This document shows, piece after piece, positions 15,651-23,771 of a stretch of 64,000 nucleotides of DNA. Origin of the DNA: Cypionkella sp. (GTDB lineage: Bacteria; Pseudomonadota; Alphaproteobacteria; Rhodobacterales; Rhodobacteraceae); contig JALRIN010000011.1 in the NCBI GenBank assembly GCA_023255415.1, positions 12,348-76,347 on the forward strand, given 5' to 3'. The position numbers and the translations under genes are program-made. The notes under the pieces are model-generated. The model did no database searches. It was given only the letters and a program-made list of their open reading frames with translations, and was not told the origin of the DNA. How positions within the stretch are numbered: the stretch's first letter is position 1; every line of letters starts with the position of its first letter.

Positions 15651-17966
15651 TTACTTGCCAAACTTGCCGCGCAGCGCATCGGCAAAAGCATTAGCCGCAG
15701 TGGCAGAACCCGCCTGCGTGGGCACGGGCTTGCCGCGCGCAGGTGCCGCTGCGCGCTCCTCTGCCCGCTCGCGGCTTTGCGCGCGCGCCTCGCTGCTGTC
15801 AGATTTCATCGTCAGGCCAATACGCTTGCGCGCCACATCGACCTCGACCACCCGCACCTTCACAACATCGCCGGCCTTGACCACCTCATGCGGGTCTTTG
15901 ACAAATTTATCCGCCAATTGCGAAACATGCACCAACCCGTCCTGATGCACGCCGATATCGACAAAAGCCCCAAAGGCCGCGACATTGGTGACCGTGCCTT
16001 CCAGCAGCATCCCCGGCTTCAGGTCTTTGATATCCTCGACCCCATCCGCAAAGCTGGCGGTCTTGAAACTGGGGCGCGGGTCGCGGGCGGGTTTTTCCAG
16101 CTCGGCCAGAATATCGCGCACCGTGGGCAGACCAAATTTCTCATCCACAAAGGCCTTGGCCTCCAGCCCCTTGAGCGCCGAAGGATCCGCCATCAGGCTG
16201 CGAATATCGCGCCCACAAGCGGCTACAATTTTGCGTGCCAGATCATAGGCTTCCGGATGTACAGACGAGGCATCCAGCGGCTCTTTACCGCCCGAGATCC
16301 GCAAAAACCCCGCCGCTTGTTCAAAAGCTTTGGGCCCCAGCCGCGCCACCTTCAACAGCTCGCGCCTGGTGGCAAAAGGCCCGTTCAGGTCGCGGTGGCT
16401 GACAATCGCATCGGCCAGCCCCGCCCCCACCCCCGACACCCGCGCAAGCAGAGGCGCAGAGGCGGTGTTCAGATCCACGCCCACGGCATTCACCGCGTCT
16501 TCCACCACCGCCTCCAATGAACGGCCCAGCCGGTATTGGTCGACATCATGCTGATATTGACCAACCCCAATCGCCTTGGGTTCGATCTTGACCAACTCGG
16601 CCAAAGGGTCTTGCAGCCGCCGCGCGATCGAGACCGCGCCGCGTAGCGACACATCCAGATCGGGGAATTCCTTGGCCGCCAATTCGCTGGCCGAATAGAC
16701 CGAAGCGCCGGCTTCGCTGACAATCACCTTCACCGGCTTTTCCGTCCCCGGCAGCACCGCCAAAAGATCTGCCACCATCTTTTCGGTCTCGCGGCTGGCG
16801 GTGCCATTGCCGATCGAGATCAGCTTGACCCCATGTTTGGCGATCAGCTGCGCAAGGACCACTTGCGCGCCGCGCAAATCGTTCTTGGGTTGAAACGGAT
16901 AGACGGTGTCAGTGGCCAAAACCTTACCGGTGGCATCGACCACCGCCACCTTGACCCCGGTGCGAATGCCCGGATCCAGCCCCATCGTGGCCTTGCCCCC
17001 CGCCGGAGCCGCCAGCAGCAGGTCTTTCAAATTGCGCGCAAAAACCGCGATGGCCTCGGCCTCGGCCCGATCGCGCAGCTCGCCCATCAGATCCAGCGTC
17101 AGGCTGGTTTTCAGCTTGACCCGCCAGCCCCAAGCCGCCGCATCGCGCAACCAAGCATCACCAGCCCCCCGCCCAGATGCCGCCAAGGCCGCCGCACAAG
17201 CGCGCTCGGCCGGACTCTCGCCCTTGGCCGCATCGGCGTCAATCGCCAGATCGACCTGCAAAAACCCTTCATTCTGGCCGCGCAGCATCGCCAAGACCCG
17301 ATGGCTGGGCGCGCTGGCCCAAGCCTCATTGTGGTCAAAATAATCAGAGAATTTAGCGCCTGCAGCCTCTTTGCCTGCAACACCTTTCGAGGCAAGCCGC
17401 GCCACCTGCTTCATATGGCTGCGCAAGCGGCCCAAAAGGCTGGCATCTTCTGCCATGCTCTCGACCACAATATCGCGCGCGCCTTCCAAAGCGGCCTTCA
17501 CATCGGCGACCTGTTCAGTGACATAAGCCGCCGCCAATACCGCCGGATCAAGGCTGTGATCGGCCAAAATCGCCTCGGCCAAGGGGCCAAGTCCGTTTTC
17601 CCGCGCGATCATCGCACGCGTGCGCCGCTTTGGCTTATAGGGCAGGTAGATGTCTTCCAACTCGGATTTGGTCACCGCTTTGGCAATCGAAGCCGAAAGC
17701 GCATCGCTCATCTTGCCCTGCTCGGTGATCGAGCCCAGAATCGAGGCCCGACGCGCCTCTAGCTCGCGCAGATAGACCAGCCGTTCGGCCAGATTGCGCA
17801 GCTGGGTGTCATCCAGCCCACCCGTCGCCTCTTTGCGATAGCGCGCGATAAACGGCACGGTCGCGCCCTCATCCAACAGCGCGATAGCCGAGGCCACCTG
17901 TGCCGGGGCCGCACCAATTTCGCCAGCAATTACAAGGGGGATACGGCGGGTGGCATCAGGGGTCAT
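15651..17966 (-). CDS. tex: Tex family RNA-binding transcription accessory protein
   Basis: The 771-residue protein shows the Tex layout: N-terminal helical region with ATVPFIARYRKEATGGLD and EDIYLPYKPKRRTRA, a YqgF/RNase H-like domain (GLDPGIRTGVKVAVVD), helix-hairpin-helix motifs (LNTASAPLLARVSGVGAGLA), and a C-terminal S1 domain (LEGTVTNVAAFGAFVDIGVH). Tex binds nucleic acids and influences transcription. The ATG at 17966 is chosen because of the upstream AAGGAAGA; the longer frame runs back through the tRNA gene and cannot be real. Confidence 0.93.
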   Translation of the reverse strand: MTPDATRRIPLVIAGEIGAAPAQVASAIALLDEGATVPFIARYRKEATGGLDDTQLRNLAERLVYLRELEARRASILGSITEQGKMSDALSASIAKAVTKSELEDIYLPYKPKRRTRAMIARENGLGPLAEAILADHSLDPAVLAAAYVTEQVADVKAALEGARDIVVESMAEDASLLGRLRSHMKQVARLASKGVAGKEAAGAKFSDYFDHNEAWASAPSHRVLAMLRGQNEGFLQVDLAIDADAAKGESPAERACAAALAASGRGAGDAWLRDAAAWGWRVKLKTSLTLDLMGELRDRAEAEAIAVFARNLKDLLLAAPAGGKATMGLDPGIRTGVKVAVVDATGKVLATDTVYPFQPKNDLRGAQVVLAQLIAKHGVKLISIGNGTASRETEKMVADLLAVLPGTEKPVKVIVSEAGASVYSASELAAKEFPDLDVSLRGAVSIARRLQDPLAELVKIEPKAIGVGQYQHDVDQYRLGRSLEAVVEDAVNAVGVDLNTASAPLLARVSGVGAGLADAIVSHRDLNGPFATRRELLKVARLGPKAFEQAAGFLRISGGKEPLDASSVHPEAYDLARKIVAACGRDIRSLMADPSALKGLEAKAFVDEKFGLPTVRDILAELEKPARDPRPSFKTASFADGVEDIKDLKPGMLLEGTVTNVAAFGAFVDIGVHQDGLVHVSQLADKFVKDPHEVVKAGDVVKVRVVEVDVARKRIGLTMKSDSSEARAQSRERAEERAAAPARGKPVPTQAGSATAANAFADALRGKFGK

Positions 17967-18053
17967 CGGGTCTTCCTTCATCTGGAAGACCGAGCATAGA
18001 CCCATGGGGCGCCAAGGCCAAGGGGTGGAAGTGAGTGCTGTTTTGAAGGAATG

Positions 18054-18130
18054 GTACCGACGCCCCGGCTCGAACGGGGGACCCCTAGATCCACAATCTA
18101 GTGCTCTAACCAACTGAGCTACGTCGGCAC
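18054..18130 (-). tRNA. tRNA-His (GTG anticodon)
   Basis: The minus strand folds as a cloverleaf with acceptor arms GTGCCGAC / GTCGGTAC (including the His-specific extra 5' G opposite C73), a D-arm with AGCTCAGTTGGTTAGAGC, anticodon stem-loop CTAGA-TTGTGGA-TCTAG with GTG anticodon, and T-arm with GTTCGAGCC. The 3' CCA is not fully encoded. It lies just upstream of tex on the same strand. Confidence 0.95.
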
Positions 18131-18197
18131 TCAAGGGGGCGTTTACCCCTGCCCCAAAAGGATTGCAAGACCCCAATCCACGCCGAAGGCAGGAAGG

Positions 18198-18692
18198 TTA
18201 CAGATCGCGCTGCCAGATCTGATCTATCACCTGCTGACCAAAGGCCTGTGCGGCGGTTTCTTCAACCAGATCAAAGCCATTGCGCCGATAGATCCGGCCT
18301 GCTGCAACATGGCTTTGATGCGTCCAAAGCCGCATCTGGCGGTAGCCTGCGCTGCGGGCAAAGTGCAGGCAGGTCTTTAGCATATGCTGGGCCAAACCGC
18401 TGCCACGGGCTTGCGGTTCAACCAAAAACAGCCGCAGTTTCGCGACCTCGGGCCCCGCCTCGGGGTCTTGCACGCAAAAGATACTGCCCAAACGTTGATC
18501 GCCGCCCCAAGCAATCCAGCCGCGTTCACGGGCGGGGTTATGATGGCGCAGAAATCCGGCCAGAATTTCGGCAACCAAAGCCTCAAAGCTGCTGTCATAG
18601 CCTTCGTCGGCGGCATAATGCACCGCGTGGCGCGCAATCACCCAGCCGGCATCACCCGGCTGCAAATCCCGCAACTCTGCCATTGGCCCCAT
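18198..18692 (-). CDS. GNAT family N-acetyltransferase
   Basis: This 164-residue protein has the GNAT core: LRLFLVEPQARGSGLAQHML (motif A with RGSG acetyl-CoA loop) and MRLWTHQSHVAAGRIYRRNG (motif B), ending in a GFDLVEE strand. The N-terminal part reads ELRDLQPGDAGWVIARHAVH, a common pattern in acetyltransferases found fused or linked to MarR proteins. The start may be 18692 or the ATG at 18683. The substrate is unknown. Confidence 0.8.
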   Translation of the reverse strand: MGPMAELRDLQPGDAGWVIARHAVHYAADEGYDSSFEALVAEILAGFLRHHNPARERGWIAWGGDQRLGSIFCVQDPEAGPEVAKLRLFLVEPQARGSGLAQHMLKTCLHFARSAGYRQMRLWTHQSHVAAGRIYRRNGFDLVEETAAQAFGQQVIDQIWQRDL

Positions 18693-18814
18693 CCTGCTGC
18701 CCCCTTTGCCCTTCGCCCCGCAGGCTTTGCCCAGCCCCCGCTGCTGTCAAGCGCTTTATCCTTGCGCCACGCCCCCCAAAGCGATACCTCCGCGCCACCA
18801 GAATGGAGACAGCC

Positions 18815-19030
18815 ATGGGCATTGACACGCAAAGCGATATCTCCGCCGACATCCAGATTGGCCCCACCGATCAGGGCATGGTGCGGATCTATATCGAAGC
18901 ACAGGGCGGCATCGAGTTGCCGCTGGATTTCGATCCAGAAGAAGCCGAAGAAATCGCAGAAGAGCTGCGCGTCGCCGCCGAAGCCGCGCGCGCCTTGGGC
19001 GCAGAGGCTAAACCGAAGAAAAAGCGCTGA
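18815..19030 (+). CDS. Small acidic DUF6324-type protein
   Basis: This 71-residue protein (MGIDTQSDISADIQIGPTDQ) resembles a short conserved family of Rhodobacterales recalled as DUF6324. It has a strand-rich first half, a strongly acidic middle (FDPEEAEEIAEE) and a basic tail (KPKKKR). A GGAG ribosome site lies 7 nt before the ATG. Function unknown. Its 3' end overlaps the convergent mmcB-like gene by 23 nt. The family name is from memory and not checked. Confidence 0.7.
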   Translation: MGIDTQSDISADIQIGPTDQGMVRIYIEAQGGIELPLDFDPEEAEEIAEELRVAAEAARALGAEAKPKKKR

Positions 19031-19469
19031 CACCCGGATCGCGAAAGCCCTGCAGCCGCAGCGCTGCATGGCGCGCGAACTTTTGCAGCATCACCTTGCG
19101 CCGCGCCGCCGCCAGTGGCGAGGGCGGTGCCATGCGGATGATTTCGGCACCATAAGCATCGGCCATGATCAGCCCACTGCCTTCGGGCAAAATCTCGGTC
19201 GGAAAATCGGCATCCACCGCCCAGAAAAACCGGTCGCACCACTCCAGATAGCCCTGCCATTTCTGATCGGCGCGAAAATCGGCGCGGCTGGATTTGCATT
19301 CGATCACCCAGATCTCGCCCTTTGGCCCCAGGGCCATCAGATCGACCCGCAGCCCAGGCGTGGGCACCATTTCCTCGACCGAAACGAAATCAAACTGGCG
19401 CAGGCCACGCGCCACCCCGCGCGCAAGGCGCTGTCCGGGCATCACAGGCAGGGGGGCATCAAGGCTCAT
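19008..19469 (-). CDS. mmcB: MmcB family DNA repair protein (PD-(D/E)XK nuclease fold)
   Basis: This protein of about 153 residues carries a PD-(D/E)XK-like core: RVDLMALGPKGEIWVIECKSS with the catalytic Asp and E-x-K, followed by DFRADQKWQGYLEWCDRFFW. This matches MmcB, an SOS-associated alphaproteobacterial protein linked to mitomycin C tolerance. The ATG at 19469 (MSLDAPLPVMPGQRL) is preferred; a TTG at 19487 would add six residues but has no ribosome site. Confidence 0.8.
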   Translation of the reverse strand: MSLDAPLPVMPGQRLARGVARGLRQFDFVSVEEMVPTPGLRVDLMALGPKGEIWVIECKSSRADFRADQKWQGYLEWCDRFFWAVDADFPTEILPEGSGLIMADAYGAEIIRMAPPSPLAAARRKVMLQKFARHAALRLQGFRDPGVSAFSSV

Positions 19470-19516
19470 CTGCAAAATATGAACCAAAGGGGAACATGTG
19501 GCAAGCCCCTCTGCCC

Positions 19517-19545
19517 TTGCGCGGGGCGCGGCAAAGGCCTAGATT
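19517..19545 (+). promoter_or_regulatory. Sigma-70-type promoter of ssrS
   Basis: TTGCGC (19517-19522) and TAGATT (19540-19545) are exactly 17 bp apart. The first base of the 6S RNA closing stem (19552) is 7 nt past the -10 box, the expected start point. Confidence 0.65.
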
Positions 19546-19551
19546 AGGTCT

Positions 19552-19713
19552 TGGCGGGTTCTGCTCTTCTCGTGAATGGCCCTTTTCCAGTGGCCGATAA
19601 GCATCTCCGAGGGAGCTGGCTCTGGCAAGATCTTGGTCTTGCTACCTGGCGACCAACCTGAACACTCAGGCTCTCGGGAAATTCACGCCGTCACGGCCGC
19701 TGCGGGCCCGCCA
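19552..19713 (+). ncRNA. ssrS: 6S RNA
   Basis: 6S RNA mimics an open promoter and sequesters housekeeping RNA polymerase. The closing stem is TGGCGGG (19552-19558) with CCCGCCA (19707-19713). CGTGAAT and ATTCACG extend it, and the apical part folds with CCGA/TCGG, GAGC/GCTC, CAAGA/TCTTG and CCTGA/TCAGG stems, leaving a large central bubble. The bubble contains GGCCGATAAG; product RNA would start AUCGGCC opposite nucleotide 47, closely matching E. coli 6S, where pRNA starts AUCGGC opposite U44. The length of about 162 nt and the promoter at 19517 agree. The 3' 23 nt overlap the convergent membrane protein gene. Confidence 0.82.
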
Positions 19714-20014
19714 CTTTACCCTTCGCAGTCACTTCGACCGGAATCGGGCGCAGCGTCACCGGCGCGCGAGTGCCGCCGCTTGGGCCTTCGGGGTCTTCGG
19801 CAAGCCGCATCACGGCGATGGCAAATTGCACGCCCGCAAAGACCACGCCGTTCATCACAAACATCATCGCCGCCGCGACATAGCCCAGATCCGAGCTGAA
19901 AATCAGATGCCGAATGCCTGCAATATCCTGCCACAACAGCAAAACCAAAAACGCCGCTGAAAGGCCAAAGCCAAAGGCGACACTGGTGATGTAAAGCTTG
20001 ATCAGTTTCGGCAT
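19691..20014 (-). CDS. Small two-span membrane protein next to 6S RNA
   Basis: This 107-residue protein has two hydrophobic helices (LYITSVAFGFGLSAAFLVLL and VAAAMMFVMNGVVFAGVQFA) and a basic/proline-rich cytoplasmic-like tail. GGGAG precedes the ATG. No family is recognised. Its last codons are antisense to the 3' arm of the 6S closing stem, so the two RNAs could affect each other's ends. Confidence 0.7.
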   Translation of the reverse strand: MPKLIKLYITSVAFGFGLSAAFLVLLLWQDIAGIRHLIFSSDLGYVAAAMMFVMNGVVFAGVQFAIAVMRLAEDPEGPSGGTRAPVTLRPIPVEVTAKGKVAGPQRP

Positions 20015-20099
20015 AGCGAACTCCCTTTTGACATCAGCCTAGCAGGCAAACATTAAAAGAAAACCACGCTTTTTGCCGCAGTCAGGCTGCGGGCGGGCC

Positions 20100-20570
20100 T
20101 TAGCCTGCCGGAAAGGCCGCAGGCTTGGCCTCGCGCGCCATATGGTCAAGCACGGCATTGACGAACTTTGATTCCTTGCCCTCGGGGAAGAACGCCTTGG
20201 CCACATCGACATATTCGGTGATCGCGACTTTTGGCGGCGTGGTCATTTCGACCAACTCGGCACCAGCGGCACGAAACAGCGCGCGCAGAACCGGATCAAT
20301 CCGGTCAATCGGCCATTTCGCAACCAAGGCGCGGTCGGTCATCTGGTCGATCAGCGCCTGAAAGTTCACCGCCTTGTCGACAACAGCGCGGAAATGCACA
20401 GAATCGCCTTCTGCCATCTCGTCGCCCTCGTAGATCGCGCCAAAGCGATGAGTCTCGAACTCGCGCACAATGGTCTCGACGGTCTGGCCCGAAGCCTCCA
20501 TCTGAAAGAGCGCCTGCACGGCGTAAAGCCGCGAGGCTGACTTCATCTGTTTCTTGTCAGGCTTGCTCAT
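20100..20570 (-). CDS. nusB: Transcription antitermination factor NusB
   Basis: NusB binds boxA RNA with NusE for antitermination on rRNA operons. The 156-residue protein begins MSKPDKKQMKSASRLYAVQA, with the conserved ASRLYAVQALFQME RNA-binding start, IDRIDPVLRALFRAAGAEL, and the family end FVNAVLDHMAREAKP. The ATG overlaps the ribH-like stop (ATGA); ribH-nusB coupling is a common bacterial arrangement. An upstream in-frame extension is rejected. Confidence 0.93.
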   Translation of the reverse strand: MSKPDKKQMKSASRLYAVQALFQMEASGQTVETIVREFETHRFGAIYEGDEMAEGDSVHFRAVVDKAVNFQALIDQMTDRALVAKWPIDRIDPVLRALFRAAGAELVEMTTPPKVAITEYVDVAKAFFPEGKESKFVNAVLDHMAREAKPAAFPAG

Positions 20571-21052
20571 GGACGAAAACCGATCCCCTTGGTGTCGGAG
20601 GCCCATTTGCGGGACAATGCGATCAAGTGCAAGGCCGCAGCGGCCGCTTGAGCCGCTTTCGCAGCCACAAATCCGGCTGCTTGTGCAGAATCTTGCGCCC
20701 AGACCACGCCATTGCCCACCGCAGCCCCCTGCAGCCCCAGCAAAGTGATCGCCGCGGCAGGTTCGCGCAGCAGGCTGTCGCCCTGCGGATCATCGCGCAA
20801 AACGCAGCCCAAGGCGACATAGCCGTCAAAGCGCGCCATCCGTTCAGCTAGGGCAATCGCCGCCGCCAGTTCCAGAACCGAAGGCATCTCGATCACCTCG
20901 ACACCCGCACCCACCTGCGCCAACAGCGCCTGTGCCGCCTCGACCATTACCGCCCCCAGCGCATCGGGATCATGTGCGACCACCAGCAACAGTTTTAACG
21001 GTTTCTCAAAGCTGGGCAGCGGCAAAACCGGCCGCGATTGCGAGGCATACAT
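20567..21052 (-). CDS. Degenerate lumazine synthase homologue (RibH-like, active-site motifs lost)
   Basis: The 161-residue product aligns with RibH (6,7-dimethyl-8-ribityllumazine synthase) over its whole length: FDGYVALGCVLR, ITLLGLQGAAVGNGV, AAAALHLIALSRKWAS and a C-terminal KGIGFRP as in Rhodobacterales RibH. However, the family PGA(L/F)EIP reads MPSVLELA, the catalytic RGxTTHYD segment with its His reads RDDPQGDSLL, and the Arg/Lys phosphate-site segment has become AAGFVAAKAAQAA. It is also a few residues shorter. The frame is intact and AAGGAG stands 8 nt before the ATG, so it is translated but probably not a lumazine synthase. It is coupled to nusB. Confidence 0.8.
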   Translation of the reverse strand: MYASQSRPVLPLPSFEKPLKLLLVVAHDPDALGAVMVEAAQALLAQVGAGVEVIEMPSVLELAAAIALAERMARFDGYVALGCVLRDDPQGDSLLREPAAAITLLGLQGAAVGNGVVWAQDSAQAAGFVAAKAAQAAAAALHLIALSRKWASDTKGIGFRP

Positions 21053-21252
21053 CAAAGGGCTCCTTCTCATCAGGCCAGCATAGCGCTGCGGGTCCATAAA
21101 AACCAGCGGCTCGCGGGATACTTGGCCGCCTTCAAAAATCTGCATCACCGCCTAAAATTTGCCGCGCTTCGACAATAGCCTAAAGTCTGTGCTAATTCCC
21201 CCTAACCTACAGATGTCCTGCAGGGCATCAGTGCAAAAACAGATAGAGTTTT

Positions 21253-22542
21253 ATGCAGCTTACAGGTGAACATCGTCGTTTTCTTTTCTTGCAGGGCCCG
21301 CATGGACCCTTTTTTGATCGTTTGGCGAAAATGCTGCAGGCTGCGGGGGCAGAGGTCTGGCGCGTCGGCTTTAACCGGGGCGACCGGGCGTTTTGGTCGC
21401 AAGACGCCAATTTTATTCCCTTCAAGGGAAATCTTGCCGATTGGCCCGCGACGCTGCGACTGGTGCTAAGCCAACGCCGCATCACTGATATTGTGATTTA
21501 CGGCGACACCCGCCCTCTGCATGCCGAAGCGGTGGCCGCCGCAAAGGCTGCAGGCCTTGTGGTGCATGTGTTTGAGGAAGGCTACCTGCGCCCCTATTGG
21601 GTGAGTTACGAGCGCGGCGGGTCAAACGGCAATTCGCGGTTGATGCAGATGAGTGTGCCACAAATGCAAAAGGCGCTGGAAGGGTTGGATATGGATCTGC
21701 CCGATGCGCCTGCGCGCTGGGGCGATATGCGTCAGCATATGGTTTGGGGCGCGCTGTATCATTGGTTCATTTTGATCGGATTCTGGGATTATCGCAATTT
21801 TCGACCGCATCGCGCCTTAACTGTAGGCCAAGAATTCTGGCTTTATGTCAAACGCTTGGCCCTGCTGCCGCTGCACCGCTGGGAACGCATCGCCGTCACA
21901 TTACGGATCAAACATGGCGGCTTTCCCTATCATCTGGTGTTGCTGCAGCTGGAACATGACTCGAGCTTTCAGATGCATTCACCGTTCAAAACCATGACCG
22001 AATTTCTGGCCTTGGTGGTGGATGGGTTTGCCAAAAGCGCCGCGCCGCATCATCACCTTGTGTTCAAGGCGCATCCGCTGGAAGACGGCCGTGTGGCTTT
22101 GGCGCGCGAAATTCGCAGGCTGGCCAAGCAGCCCGGCGTCAGTGGGCGGGTGCATTTTGTGCGCGGCGGCAAGTTGGCGGCGCTGCTGAATTATGCCCGC
22201 TCGGCCATCACGGTGAATTCGACCGCCGCACAGCAAGTGCTTTGGCGCGGCCTGCCACTGAAAACCTTTGGGGCCGCGGTCTATGCCAAGCCCGAGTTCG
22301 TCTCGACCCAAAATCTTCAGGACTTTTTCATTCAACCCAGCCGCCCCGACAGCCGCGCCTATCGCGATTATCGGCACTATTTGCTGGAAACCAGCCAAGT
22401 TCCGGGTGGATTTTACAGCGCGCGCGGACGCCGCGAATTGCTGCGGCAAGTGGTTGATATGATGTTGCAATCCGAAGACCCATATGACGCACTGACATCG
22501 GGAAAAGCGGCACCTCGGCAACAGTTGCGGCTGGTAAACTGA
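21253..22542 (+). CDS. kpsS: Capsule polysaccharide linker glycosyltransferase KpsS-like (beta-Kdo transferase)
   Basis: The 429-residue protein has the capsule-synthesis fold: RRFLFLQGPHGPFFDRLAKM at the N-terminus, DTRPLHAEAVAAAKAAG, HVFEEGYLRPYWVSYERGG, LVFKAHPLEDG and TVNSTAAQQVLWRGLPLKTFG. KpsS adds beta-Kdo residues to a lipid to start the linker of group 2 capsules. The first of three plus-strand capsule genes, and divergent from the ribH-like gene. A candidate promoter TTCGAC-17-GCTAAT lies at 21168-21196 in the upstream 200-bp gap. Confidence 0.85.
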   Translation: MQLTGEHRRFLFLQGPHGPFFDRLAKMLQAAGAEVWRVGFNRGDRAFWSQDANFIPFKGNLADWPATLRLVLSQRRITDIVIYGDTRPLHAEAVAAAKAAGLVVHVFEEGYLRPYWVSYERGGSNGNSRLMQMSVPQMQKALEGLDMDLPDAPARWGDMRQHMVWGALYHWFILIGFWDYRNFRPHRALTVGQEFWLYVKRLALLPLHRWERIAVTLRIKHGGFPYHLVLLQLEHDSSFQMHSPFKTMTEFLALVVDGFAKSAAPHHHLVFKAHPLEDGRVALAREIRRLAKQPGVSGRVHFVRGGKLAALLNYARSAITVNSTAAQQVLWRGLPLKTFGAAVYAKPEFVSTQNLQDFFIQPSRPDSRAYRDYRHYLLETSQVPGGFYSARGRRELLRQVVDMMLQSEDPYDALTSGKAAPRQQLRLVN

Positions 22543-22631
22543 AATCAGAAAGCAATGCTAGAATTTTATCTCAGTTTTATGTAGCCTTACAAACAAAACT
22601 TGAGGCAAATCCATTTAAAGGAGCCCGGGCA

Positions 22632-23765
22632 GTGAAAACATCCGGACCGCTGGGGGCCAAAGCCCTCGTTCTTTTGTTATGCGTTGGTGCATTGGCGGCC
22701 TGTGGCTTGCCGCGCCCGGGACCAAACAAGGCTGAAATTTATGAAGGCTCGGTGCTCAAACAGGGCGATGCCTTTATAGTACAGGTCAATTCACGCGTGA
22801 CCCGCGCGACCTCGGTTACGCCCGCTTTGGGCTTTGGATCGGTTTTTTTAAAAGCTGGCGTTTTAGGGCCTGATGTGATTTCGCCCGGCGACAGGCTGTC
22901 ACTGACGGTTTTTGAAAACGTCAAAGATGATCCTTTGTTGGGCAACACGGGTCAACGGGTGTCGGCGCTGTCGGACCTGCAGGTTGACGGCAACGGCTTT
23001 GTGTTTGTGCCCTATGCCGGCAAAATCAAAGCCGCCGGTCAATCTCCCGATAGCCTGCGCCAGATCATCACCAAGAAACTTGACACGCAAACCCCTGATC
23101 CACAGGTCTTGGTGCAACGCGTCGAGGGCGATGGTGCAACCGTGTCGATCTCGGGCTTTGCCGGGGGTCAAGGGGTTTACCCGATTCAGCGGCCGACCCG
23201 CACGCTGGCGTCGATGTTGGCAAAAGCCGGCGGTGTCAGCATCGAACCCGATGTCGCGATCATCCGCGTCACCCGCGGCACGCAAACAGGGCAAGTTTGG
23301 CTGCAGGATCTGAACACCAATCCGGCGCTCGATATTGCCTTGCGCGGCGGCGATAAGATCTTTGTCGATCGTGACACCCGCGCCTTTACAGCCCTTGGGG
23401 CCACGGGGGCCCAAACCCGCGTGCCCTTTACCACCCAAACCCTTTCGGCGATCGAAGCCATTGCAACTGTCGGCGGCCTAAGTTCAAACTTGGCCGATCC
23501 TAAGGGCGTGTTTGTCTTCCGCAACGAATCGGCTGCAATCGCCAATGCCGTTCTGGGCCGCAGCGATTTGCAAGGCGATCAGCGCATGGTCTATGTTCTG
23601 AACCTGACCGCCCCCACCGGCATGTTCGAGGCGCGCGATTTCCTGGTGCGCGATGGCGACACTGTCTATGTGACCGAAGCGCCATATGTCCAGTGGACCA
23701 AAGCACTCTCGGCAGTCACAGGCACCTCGAGTGCGGCCAAAAACCTGACCACCCTGGGCAATTAA
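22632..23765 (+). CDS. Polysaccharide export outer-membrane lipoprotein (KpsD/Wza-like)
   Basis: This 377-residue protein starts with GTG (AAGGAG 8 nt upstream) and has a lipoprotein signal with lipobox LAAC, cleaving before Cys24. Then come a polysaccharide-export domain (LGPDVISPGDRLSLTVFENV, DLQVDGNGFVFVPYAGKIKA) and SLBB-type domains (GVYPIQRPTRTLASMLAKAG and TQTLSAIEAIATVGGLSSN). Such proteins form the outer-membrane exit for capsule. It lies between the two Kdo-transferase genes. Confidence 0.88.
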   Translation: MKTSGPLGAKALVLLLCVGALAACGLPRPGPNKAEIYEGSVLKQGDAFIVQVNSRVTRATSVTPALGFGSVFLKAGVLGPDVISPGDRLSLTVFENVKDDPLLGNTGQRVSALSDLQVDGNGFVFVPYAGKIKAAGQSPDSLRQIITKKLDTQTPDPQVLVQRVEGDGATVSISGFAGGQGVYPIQRPTRTLASMLAKAGGVSIEPDVAIIRVTRGTQTGQVWLQDLNTNPALDIALRGGDKIFVDRDTRAFTALGATGAQTRVPFTTQTLSAIEAIATVGGLSSNLADPKGVFVFRNESAAIANAVLGRSDLQGDQRMVYVLNLTAPTGMFEARDFLVRDGDTVYVTEAPYVQWTKALSAVTGTSSAAKNLTTLGN

Positions 23766-23771
23766 CCCGCC

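Noticed and set aside
17967..18176. N-terminal extension of tex in the same frame
   Set aside because: It would translate through the tRNA-His gene; a good ribosome site precedes the ATG at 17966.
20076..20092. Perfect CCGCAG-TCAGG-CTGCGG hairpin just after nusB considered as a terminator
   Set aside because: On the nusB strand it is followed by CAAAAAGC, not a U-run, so termination is not supported.
20567..21052. Calling the gene next to nusB a functional ribH
   Set aside because: Position and overall similarity fit, but the catalytic His and substrate-binding motifs are absent.
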